Source of the DNA: a virus
DNA length: 25,194 nt
Direction: 5' to 3' (one strand)
IMG/VR virus record: IMGVR_UViG_3300025769_000776
Location: 1 to 25,194 of that record
Under the pieces are notes generated by a model. That model ran no database searches and was not told where the DNA came from. It saw only the letters and a program-made list of their open reading frames with translations. The position numbers were made by a program, and so were the translations under genes. Numbering within the stretch: the first letter of the stretch is position 1; every line of letters starts with the position of its first letter. This document shows positions 15,163 through 22,172 of the stretch, in pieces.

Positions 15163-15896
15163 TGGCAAAGTATGAGTTGTCTTTAACAGTCAACAGCGCT
15201 AATGCAGACGTTTTGACTGTAGACTCAGAGACCTTAATACTAGATATAACACCCCAAGCTCCGGTAAGCCTGTCTGTATTAGAGCTTGTAGGTCCAAGGG
15301 GTGAGACAGGCCCTCAAGGTGACACTGGCCCACAGGGGCCTGCTGGCACTACTTCTTTTACTGGCCTTACGGACGTAGACAGCTCTAATGCTACCGTTGG
15401 TCAGCTTCTTCAAGCTGATGGAGATGATACTTTCAGCTTTGTTACGGTTTCCGGCGTATCAGACACTCTTGATGACGTTACTAGCCGTGGTAGTACAACC
15501 ACTAATGCAGTTACCGTAGGAGACCTCACAGCAGACGACACTGTTGTAGACTCCATTGAGGTGAACAACATCCAGCAGACTTCTGCAACTCAAACTACGT
15601 TATCTACAACTTCAGCCACCTCTGTTGCCAGCTTTAATGGCAGCACGTTTAACTGCGGAAAGATGATCATTCAGGTCAAAGATAACGTAACAAGTGAAGT
15701 TCAAGTCAGTCAGATTAGCGTAGCCCACAATACCTACAACGCCCACACCACAGAATATAGTAACCTGTTTACTAGCACCAACCCGTTAGCTACATTTGCA
15801 GCCGATATTCGTTCTGGCTCTGTCCATATAGATGCTACTGCTGCTTCCTCTAACTCGACAACTTATAAAGTATTAAAGACTCTCATCAGAGCATAA
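15162..15896 (+). CDS. Collagen-like fibre protein, copy 2
   Basis: A 244-aa fibre protein. It begins MAKYELSLTVN, like copy 1, and has one Gly-X-Y stretch, GPRGETGPQGDTGPQGPAG (about residues 45-63), followed by FTGLTDVDSSNATVGQLLQ, a short repeat unit common in phage fibres. The C-terminal ~110 residues (TQTTLSTTSATSVASF, then ISVAHNTYNAHTTEYSNLF and closing TYKVLKTLIRA) form a domain that recurs at the end of the next gene, so it is a reused tip domain. The rest of the C-terminus differs from copy 1, which suggests domain swapping. Likely a trimeric fibre involved in host contact. Confidence 0.8.
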   Translation: MAKYELSLTVNSANADVLTVDSETLILDITPQAPVSLSVLELVGPRGETGPQGDTGPQGPAGTTSFTGLTDVDSSNATVGQLLQADGDDTFSFVTVSGVSDTLDDVTSRGSTTTNAVTVGDLTADDTVVDSIEVNNIQQTSATQTTLSTTSATSVASFNGSTFNCGKMIIQVKDNVTSEVQVSQISVAHNTYNAHTTEYSNLFTSTNPLATFAADIRSGSVHIDATAASSNSTTYKVLKTLIRA

Positions 15897-15917
15897 CTAA
15901 AGATCGAGGACTAAATA

Positions 15918-17447
15918 ATGGCGAGCAAAAAGTTCGTAGTCAAAAACGGGTTGCAATCCGAGGGGACTGTACTCGTCAATAAAACTATTGATGACGGTAG
16001 CAATAAGCTGCAAGTCACAGGCAGTGCAAAAATTAGTGGCCAGTATATTTCCAGTCTGGCAGATGGCACTAAGCCTTTTGACATTCAAAGCACAACTCTA
16101 GTAGACAACCTGAACTCTGACTTTCTTGATGATCAAGAGGGCAGTTACTATTTAGACGCAGCTAACTTTACTGGCACTCTGCCAAACGATTTTGTTGCTC
16201 TCGGCACAATGACTACTGGGGATTATGTCCAGACTGTTACCGGAACGAGTAATGAGATCGAAGTTACCGGTGCTGGCACAGAGGGTCGAGATGCTGTTAT
16301 TGGGCTAACCGATGATGTAACTATCTCAAACAACCTGACCATTGGTGGCACAGGTAAAATCATCGGCCCAGAGACGTTTTACATTGATCCTGATGGTGAC
16401 GGTAGCACTAACGGCACTGTTGTTATTCAGGGCAGTCTGACTGTAACTGGCACCACAACCTCTGTAAACTCTAACGAAGTTAATATCGGCGACAGCATCA
16501 TTGTCCTGAACTCTGACGCCACTGGGTCCGCTACAGAGAATGCAGGCATTGAAGTAGGACGAGGTGATGACACAAATGTTGTGCTTCGTTGGAACGAGTC
16601 TACTGATAAGTGGCAAGTTACTGAGGATGGCTCTACTTACTACGACATCACCACCAGCAATGACTTTGCGTTTAAGACCTTTACTGATGGCACTAATAGC
16701 GCCGCTGCTGATACTAAAGATGATACCTTTAAGTTCCGGGCTGGGGGTCAGATTGAGGTCACTGTAACCAATGATGACGCTACTCACGGTGATAACATCC
16801 TTATTGGGCATGCGACATCGGGTGTAACGGCAGGTTCTTACGGTAGCGGGACTGCTATTCCTACTTTTACCGTCGATGATGAGGGTCACATCACCGCTGC
16901 GTCCACTGTAAACGTAGCGACTGACCTTTCAATCAGTGATGGCAATGGTGGTTCAGACACTATCTCCCTGTTGAGCGATACTCTAACTATTCAGGGTACT
17001 GCCGGTGAGGTTGAGGTAGACATCAGCGCCACTGACACTATGACTGTAGGCTTGCCCAATGACGTAACTATCGGCAATGATCTCACGGTTACAAACGACT
17101 TGGATGTCGGCAATGATATTGTCCAAGACAACCACGTTTACCGCAGTAAGACCCAGACCACAGCATCTACCGATGTTGTTAGCCTAGACACTTTTGGGGC
17201 TTCTACTTATGGCGCTGCCGAGGTTAATATCCTAGCTATTTCTAATGGCGAAAGACATATCACCAAACTTCTGGTAACGCATGATGGCACCACTGCTGAT
17301 GCCACAGAGTTTGGAGAGATTTTGACTAATGATTCTCTGGCCTCTTATGATGTAGACATTAGCGCAGGAGAAGTTCGTATTCGCTGTACGCCTGCTTCGG
17401 CTACTTCTACTAAGTTCCAGACCGCCGTTCTTCTGAGCAAGAATTAA
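15918..17447 (+). CDS. Tail fibre protein
   Basis: A 509-aa beta-rich fibre protein. The N-terminus [18 protein letters not shown] carries the 'F.VKNGL' motif also found at the start of the next gene, presumably the virion attachment peptide. The middle contains [40 protein letters not shown] and [19 protein letters not shown], a unit very common in cyanophage and other marine phage fibres. The C-terminal 100 residues ([54 protein letters not shown]) are homologous to the end of the preceding fibre. The ribosome binding site is GAGGA. No enzymatic motif is seen. Probably a side or tip fibre. Confidence 0.85.
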   Translation: MASKKFVVKNGLQSEGTVLVNKTIDDGSNKLQVTGSAKISGQYISSLADGTKPFDIQSTTLVDNLNSDFLDDQEGSYYLDAANFTGTLPNDFVALGTMTTGDYVQTVTGTSNEIEVTGAGTEGRDAVIGLTDDVTISNNLTIGGTGKIIGPETFYIDPDGDGSTNGTVVIQGSLTVTGTTTSVNSNEVNIGDSIIVLNSDATGSATENAGIEVGRGDDTNVVLRWNESTDKWQVTEDGSTYYDITTSNDFAFKTFTDGTNSAAADTKDDTFKFRAGGQIEVTVTNDDATHGDNILIGHATSGVTAGSYGSGTAIPTFTVDDEGHITAASTVNVATDLSISDGNGGSDTISLLSDTLTIQGTAGEVEVDISATDTMTVGLPNDVTIGNDLTVTNDLDVGNDIVQDNHVYRSKTQTTASTDVVSLDTFGASTYGAAEVNILAISNGERHITKLLVTHDGTTADATEFGEILTNDSLASYDVDISAGEVRIRCTPASATSTKFQTAVLLSKN

Positions 17448-17473
17448 TAAGCATCTAAGGGGATAGTGAACCT

Positions 17474-20344
17474 ATGGCAAACAACAAAGACTTTAAGGTC
17501 AAGAACGGACTAGATGTCGGAAGCACTGTAACTCTTAATGCTTACGGCACTGGCACTAATACCGCTTTACCCACTCAAGCTCTGAATGTTGATGAAAACG
17601 GTAACGTAATTGAGGTAGACGCTGGCGTTCTTCCTTTTGTAGTACACAATGATACCGGGGCCACTCTTGTAAAAGGCACGGTTGTTTATGTAAGTGGCCT
17701 TAACGGCAATACCCCAGAAGTTAGTCTTGCAAGGGCTAACAGCAGCAGCACTATGCCTGCCTACGGTCTTGTAGAAGAGGATATTGCTGACACTGAAGAT
17801 GGGACTGTAGTTACTTTCGGCAGCCTTCGGGGCTTGGATGTATCTGACTTTGGTGAGACTGGGATCACTTTCTCACTCGGGGATACGGTTTACGTTAGCT
17901 CCAGTGAAGCAGGTAAGCTCACTAATGTTGCCCCGACTGGTGAGGCCAACTTCATTCAGAATATTGGCAAGATCGAGAGAGCAAGTCCCACCACCAACAT
18001 GACCATTAAGGTCGGTGGTGCTGGTCGTACAAACGCTACGCCTAACCTCAATCAAGGCAAAATCTTTATTGGCAACAGTTCCAACCAAGCTGTAGCTGGT
18101 AGCTTTGGAGATGGCATTAATGTAACCAACGAAGTAGTCTCCATTGGGCAGGCCGTTGGCACGACAGACAGCGTGACGTTTGGGCAGGTCAACCTGAACG
18201 ACAACGGCAAAGCGATTTTCGGCACAAGCGGCGATGGATTGGAAATCTTCCATGACGGGTCGCACAGCTACATCACAGATAGCGGCACGGGGCAGCTTCG
18301 GCTGCGAGCTACAGCGGCGATGGTGTTCCAGAATGCCGCCGGGACAAAAGGCTACGCCACGTTTGTTGAAAACGGTGCAGTCCAACTGTACCACAACGGC
18401 GCTGTGAAGTTTGAGACGGCAAGCACTGGTGTTGACGTAACCGGCACCGTTACGGCGGATGGCCTGACCGTAGACGGTAGCGGCGGGGGCAACCGATCAA
18501 TTGAATTGGGTGCTGGGCGAACCGCAGATGGAAACACCCTGCTCGATTTTGTGACGGACACTACTTACACCGACTACGGCATGCGGTTGGTCCGTTTTGG
18601 CGGAGCGAACTCGGCATCGCAGCTGATTCACCGTGGCACTGGCGTGTTTACGTTCCGGGCGGTTGACGGCGGCGGCGTCCAGTTCAAGACCGGCTCTGCT
18701 GGTCCGGGTGGCGCAGACACGCTGAACATGTTTGTTACAGCCAGCGGCGACATCCGGTTTTACGAAGACGATGGCACGACGCAGGGCCTGACGTGGGACG
18801 CCTCTACAGGGCGGCTGGGCATCGGGACTACCAACCCAGCATCAACCCTCGACGTGGACGGCGAAATCCGCAGCGTTGGCGTGAACCTAGCGCAAGGCAA
18901 TGCAGGCGTCGTCGACGCTCGTTTTGCGTTCAACCAAGACGGCACACAGGTCGGCTGGATCGGTGCGCCGCAATGGGACAGTGACGGGCTGTACATCTAC
19001 GGGCCGACCGCCAGCAGTAGCACTGAGCCAGTGCTGAAATACAGCGCCTCACAGCTCGAACTGCGCACCAGCAACACGAACCGTCTGGTGATCGACAGCT
19101 CCGGCAACGTGGGAATCGGGACTGCGCCTACAGGCGGCTACCGATTTGAGGTGAAGAACGACGGCGACACGAACGCACCGTTACAAATCTGGTATGCCGC
19201 CATGACTAACGGCACCAGAAACGCCGCCTTCAAAGGCCCGGAAGGTGGTGCAAGTGCGTCGCATAGTGCAAACCCGTTCGTCTGGGACACGGGCAACGCA
19301 TGGGAATGGCGGACAGACAACAGAGAGGCGTTTGGTATCGACAAAGACCGGGACGTGTTGTTCTACAAGGACGCCGGTGGCAGCGCTACGGAAGGCGCTC
19401 GATGGGACCATTCGTCTGGCAATTTCGGCATCGGGACTTCGTTGCCCCATGAGCTGCTTGAAATCGTTGACCGTGCGCCGATCCTGCAAATCCGAGATAC
19501 CAACACAGGCATCTCCGACAACAAGGCAACGCTGCGGCTGGCGGAGAGCGGCGCTGGCGGCTCGACAGATCAATATTATGACGTTGCGCTACAGGACGGC
19601 AATTTCGGCATAAACTACAATTTGACAAATCGGTTCAAAATTGACCGGACTACAGGCGGCGTAAGCATCGGAACGACGACCATTCTCGGCTCCGGCAGCA
19701 ATAGCAAGCTGTCAGTCAAATCAGGTGCCGACTACGCCCCCGCTATCGCTATTGGCAATGACGGCAGTGCTGCAAGCTGGGCACGGCTTGATTTCGTGAA
19801 CGATCAGGTGACTGGTGGCGGCACGGGAATTTTCTACTACGACCAAGGCGCTAACTTTGTCATGCGGAACGACGAAGTGGGGGCAGGCGTTTCTATAACC
19901 GTGACGGACACCGGCCCGACGCTGAGAGCGGGCGCTCTGCGGGTTGAAAGCTCTGGCGTCGTAAGGATACCCAACCTCACAGGCACAGGAACGCAAGACG
20001 TGCAGGCCGATGCTTCGGGTAATTTGGTCCGCATCACGTCCGACCAGCGGTTGAAGAAGGAAATCGCAGACAGCCCATACGGTCTCGCCGCCGTGCAGGC
20101 GCTTCGACCGGTCACTTATCGCTGGCGCAACGAAGCCAATATGGGCAGCGCAACAGAAGTCGGTTTCGTGGCGCAGGAAGTGCAGGCCGTCATTCCTGAA
20201 ATGGTCAATGAAACTCATGCGACCGGCATGCTGTCCGTAAGCTACAGCAAGCTGACCGCCGTACTTACCGCCGCAATCAAAGAACAGCAGACACAAATTG
20301 AAGCGCTTGAAGCCCGCCTCGCTGTGCTTGAAGCCACCCCGTAA
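17474..20344 (+). CDS. Large tail fibre with C-terminal S74 intramolecular chaperone
   Basis: A 956-aa fibre. Residues 1-225 (MANNKDFKVKNGLDVGSTV and following) share the attachment motif and codon style of the neighbouring genes. From about residue 225 the DNA becomes much richer in G+C. This part has repeated beta units ending in GIGT or SIGT at about residues 448, 546, 650 and 729. The C-terminal ~100 residues are a Peptidase_S74 chaperone: SDQRLKKEI with the Ser/Lys pair S856 and K861, then FVAQEVQAVIPEMV and a closing coiled coil (EALEARLAVLEA). In this family the domain trimerises the fibre and then cuts itself off before the Ser. The mature tip probably binds the host surface. Confidence 0.93.
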   Translation: MANNKDFKVKNGLDVGSTVTLNAYGTGTNTALPTQALNVDENGNVIEVDAGVLPFVVHNDTGATLVKGTVVYVSGLNGNTPEVSLARANSSSTMPAYGLVEEDIADTEDGTVVTFGSLRGLDVSDFGETGITFSLGDTVYVSSSEAGKLTNVAPTGEANFIQNIGKIERASPTTNMTIKVGGAGRTNATPNLNQGKIFIGNSSNQAVAGSFGDGINVTNEVVSIGQAVGTTDSVTFGQVNLNDNGKAIFGTSGDGLEIFHDGSHSYITDSGTGQLRLRATAAMVFQNAAGTKGYATFVENGAVQLYHNGAVKFETASTGVDVTGTVTADGLTVDGSGGGNRSIELGAGRTADGNTLLDFVTDTTYTDYGMRLVRFGGANSASQLIHRGTGVFTFRAVDGGGVQFKTGSAGPGGADTLNMFVTASGDIRFYEDDGTTQGLTWDASTGRLGIGTTNPASTLDVDGEIRSVGVNLAQGNAGVVDARFAFNQDGTQVGWIGAPQWDSDGLYIYGPTASSSTEPVLKYSASQLELRTSNTNRLVIDSSGNVGIGTAPTGGYRFEVKNDGDTNAPLQIWYAAMTNGTRNAAFKGPEGGASASHSANPFVWDTGNAWEWRTDNREAFGIDKDRDVLFYKDAGGSATEGARWDHSSGNFGIGTSLPHELLEIVDRAPILQIRDTNTGISDNKATLRLAESGAGGSTDQYYDVALQDGNFGINYNLTNRFKIDRTTGGVSIGTTTILGSGSNSKLSVKSGADYAPAIAIGNDGSAASWARLDFVNDQVTGGGTGIFYYDQGANFVMRNDEVGAGVSITVTDTGPTLRAGALRVESSGVVRIPNLTGTGTQDVQADASGNLVRITSDQRLKKEIADSPYGLAAVQALRPVTYRWRNEANMGSATEVGFVAQEVQAVIPEMVNETHATGMLSVSYSKLTAVLTAAIKEQQTQIEALEARLAVLEATP

Positions 20345-20910
20345 CGCCAGACAAGAAAGGAAACCACATGGCGATTACATACAACTGGTCGGTCTCCACG
20401 ACCGAATACGACACCGCCACGGGCGGCATCACGATCATCCACTGGCGGTGCAACGGCATCGACGACACCACCGGCACGACCGGCAGCAGCTACGGCACCA
20501 CCAGCCACCAGCCCGATCCCGACGCTGCTGGGTTCATCCCCTATGCGGACGTGACCGAAGCCGACGCCATCGGCTGGGCGCAGGGACAGCTAGACGTTGC
20601 GGCGGTTGAACAGGCCGTTGCGAACCGGATTGACGAACAAGACAACCCGACCGTGTCCAGCGGCACGCCGTGGGCAGCATAACCACCAACGAAAGGACCG
20701 AGACAATGGGCGAAGATAAAAAGCCGATTATCACGATCGACGACAAGGACTACACCGAAGACGACCTGACCCCGGAGCAGATTGCAATGGTCAACCACGT
20801 CATGTCGCTGGATCAGAAGGTAAAGTCCGCCGAGTTTAACCTGACGCAGCTACAGGTGGGACGCCAAGCGTTCATGGACATGTTGCAAAAATCCCTGAAG
20901 GAGGAAGAGA
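18150..20910 (+). other. Segment of foreign-looking composition (fibre tip cassette)
   Basis: Codon style changes inside the fibre gene near 18140-18160 and returns near 20911. Hand counts: 25 of 60 G+C at 17581-17640, against 35 of 60 at 18241-18300. Before the break codons such as GCT, GTA and CTT dominate; after it GGC, GCC, ACG, CCG and CTG dominate. The segment covers the distal part of the fibre and two small genes. No inverted repeats, transposase or attachment sites are seen at its ends, so homologous or illegitimate recombination between phages is more likely than a mobile element. Confidence 0.7.
20368..20682 (+). CDS. Small fibre-associated phage protein, function unknown
   Basis: A 104-aa acidic protein: MAITYNWSVSTTEYDTATGG, then ITIIHWRCNGIDDTTGTTG, AGFIPYADVTEADAIGWAQG and a C-terminal NPTVSSGTPWAA. 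I recognise the 'TY.W.V...EY....GGI...HWR' and 'F.PYADLTE...IGW' pattern from small proteins encoded near fibre genes of cyanophages and other marine phages; its function is unknown. The start has AAAGGA upstream and lies 23 bases after the fibre stop. Its composition matches the G+C-rich segment upstream, so it probably arrived with the fibre tip. It may be a small virion or fibre-assembly protein. Confidence 0.75.
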   Translation: MAITYNWSVSTTEYDTATGGITIIHWRCNGIDDTTGTTGSSYGTTSHQPDPDAAGFIPYADVTEADAIGWAQGQLDVAAVEQAVANRIDEQDNPTVSSGTPWAA

Positions 20911-20918
20911 ATGACTGA
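20706..20918 (+). CDS. Small coiled-coil phage protein (DUF6447-like)
   Basis: A 70-aa acidic protein beginning MGEDKKPIITIDDKDYTEDD, followed by a helical part (LTPEQIAMVNHVMSLDQKV, FNLTQLQVGRQAF) and ending in Glu-rich residues. The 'I.IDDK.Y..DDL..EQ' start with a following coiled coil resembles DUF6447, a small protein family of marine phages with no known function. The ATG at 20706 has AAAGGA nine bases upstream; the longer reading from a GTG at 20670 overlaps the previous gene and lacks a ribosome site. Its last 8 bp (ATGACTGA) overlap the holin-like gene, so the two are probably translationally coupled. Composition matches the upstream G+C-rich segment. Confidence 0.72.
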   Translation: MGEDKKPIITIDDKDYTEDDLTPEQIAMVNHVMSLDQKVKSAEFNLTQLQVGRQAFMDMLQKSLKEEEND

Positions 20919-21117
20919 TCAAAAGAAATGGTTTATGTCGAAGACTGTATGGGGGGTACTGCTTATGCTTGCCTCTTCTGTTCTGACCAGCTTTGGCCTT
21001 GAGCTAGATGCAGCTTCCCAACAACAGATTGTAGACCTTATCATGCAGGCTATCACTATAGGTGGTGGGGCCTTGGCTGTCTACGGTCGAGTGACGGCTA
21101 AAGCTGAGATTAAATGA
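20911..21117 (+). CDS. Holin-like small membrane protein
   Basis: A 68-aa protein with two hydrophobic segments: VWGVLLMLASSVLTSFGLEL (about residues 13-32) and IVDLIMQAITIGGGALAVYG (about 40-59), separated by a short DAASQQQ loop, with charged ends (MTDQKKW and TAKAEIK). Small phage membrane proteins with this 'SKTVWG.LLML.SS....G.EL' start are commonly called holins; they form the lesion that releases or activates the endolysin. The ribosome site AAGGAGG is strong. It overlaps the upstream gene by 8 bp and the tail hub gene by ATGA. Codon use is back to the style of the main phage. An alternative is a membrane protein of unknown role; the endolysin is 3.7 kb away. Confidence 0.7.
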   Translation: MTDQKKWFMSKTVWGVLLMLASSVLTSFGLELDAASQQQIVDLIMQAITIGGGALAVYGRVTAKAEIK

Positions 21118-21722
21118 GCAGGTCATTAAACTCGACAATCACTACAGCATTGACGGCTGATTTAATTCAGCCGTTCTTTGCTGTTGATTTGTTGTTTGAT
21201 TCCCCCAATCAAGTATATCTTTGGAATGGTGTAGGGACCCGTAGTCTTACGTCTGACTCAGGCACCAATAGCTATGCTGGTGCAGGAGAGTTGTTACAGA
21301 TTGACCCCATCGAGGAAGCCTCGGATATTTCCGCTAGGGGGGCTACTATTTCCCTCAGCGGCATTGATAACTCTTCTAGCTCTTTGTTTGTCAAAGCCCT
21401 TGGAACCCCTTATCAAGGTCGAGTGTGCAACATCTACTTCGGCGTCTTTGACAGCAGCGGGAACCCTAGCAATATCGAAGAGATATTCTCTGGGTATATG
21501 GATCAGATGAACATTGACGAGGGCGCTGAAACTACAACAATTACCCTGACAGTAGAAAACAAGCTAGTTTCCCTTGAGAGGCCTGCTGGCACTAGATACA
21601 CTTCTGCTTATCAGAGAGAAAGACACCCTGATGCTAATGGAACCGGTAACCCAGACTTGGGGCTAGACTTTGTAGTAGGCCTCCAAACAAAGAAGATTAT
21701 ATGGGGGGCTATTCCTGAATGA
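21114..21722 (+). CDS. Tail hub / minor tail protein
   Basis: A 202-aa beta-rich protein: LTADLIQPFFAVDLLFDSPN, VYLWNGVGTRSL, then YAGAGELLQIDPIEEASDIS, ARGATISLSGI and FSGYMDQMNIDEGAETTTIT, ending in VENKLVSLERPAGTRYTS. This order is typical of a conserved minor tail protein found in siphophages just before the J-like tip gene, where it probably forms part of the hub. It overlaps the holin-like gene (ATGA) and the GNAT gene (ATGA). The residues PYQGRVCNIYFGV are a good family marker. No enzymatic residues are seen. The hub role is from context. Confidence 0.75.
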   Translation: MSRSLNSTITTALTADLIQPFFAVDLLFDSPNQVYLWNGVGTRSLTSDSGTNSYAGAGELLQIDPIEEASDISARGATISLSGIDNSSSSLFVKALGTPYQGRVCNIYFGVFDSSGNPSNIEEIFSGYMDQMNIDEGAETTTITLTVENKLVSLERPAGTRYTSAYQRERHPDANGTGNPDLGLDFVVGLQTKKIIWGAIPE

Positions 21723-22171
21723 GGTATCAACAAGAGTTCTTAGCTACGGTTGAGGACGACATCCGACCTCTGATACAGCGGCATTGGGAAGATATTGCCC
21801 TTAATAAAGACAAGATTAAGTTAAACCCAGATTGGGACGCCTATCACACCCTAGAGCAAGCTGGTGTACTGAAGATATTTACAGCTAGAGAGGGTGACTT
21901 GTTAGTAGGATACTTTGTAGTCGTTATCCAATACAACATGCACTACAAGGACCACCTGTTCGCTTCTAACGACATTATCTTCTTGCACCCTGACTACAGA
22001 AAGGGCCGTACTGGTATCAAGCTGATCCAGTTCGCAGAGAAGTGCCTTAAAGAGGATGGTGTCTCAGTCTTGGCTATCAACACAAAGGTTCATAAGCCTT
22101 TTGACAAACTGATGCAGTTCCTGAAGTTTTCTTTAGTAGAGCGCATCTACTCTAAGTATATAGGAGACTAA
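21719..22171 (+). CDS. GNAT-family acetyltransferase
   Basis: A 150-aa protein with the GNAT layout: an N-terminal helical part, the beta pair VLKIFTAREGDLLVGYFVVV, then strand beta4 and the acetyl-CoA motif A, DIIFLHPDYRKGRTGIKLIQ, where RKGRTG matches the Q/R-x-x-G-x-G/A pyrophosphate loop, followed by a helix and a SVLAINTKVH strand. The last part, KLMQFLKFSLVERIYSKYIG, resembles the usual 'F.E....GF...E..Y.K' ending. It should transfer an acetyl group to an amine; the substrate is unknown. It is encoded between two tail-tip genes with ATGA overlap upstream and one base between its stop and the next ATG, so it is part of the late operon. Targets could be a virion protein or a host protein. 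Confidence 0.85.
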   Translation: MRYQQEFLATVEDDIRPLIQRHWEDIALNKDKIKLNPDWDAYHTLEQAGVLKIFTAREGDLLVGYFVVVIQYNMHYKDHLFASNDIIFLHPDYRKGRTGIKLIQFAEKCLKEDGVSVLAINTKVHKPFDKLMQFLKFSLVERIYSKYIGD

Positions 22172-22172
22172 C

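Noticed and set aside
13488-15362. Gly-X-Y stretches as evidence of animal or host collagen
   Set aside because: Short collagen-like runs are common in phage fibres and are followed here by typical phage fibre domains.
18793-20609. Several open frames on both strands inside the G+C-rich fibre region
   Set aside because: Arg- and Pro-rich low-quality translations, overlapped by the clear fibre and small-protein frames. High G+C lowers stop frequency.
18140-20920. Cassette as a transposon or integron
   Set aside because: No terminal inverted repeats, target duplications, recombinase gene or attachment-like sites at either break.
21719-22171. GNAT gene as part of the imported cassette
   Set aside because: Codon style matches the main phage genes and lies outside the composition break, which ends near 20911.
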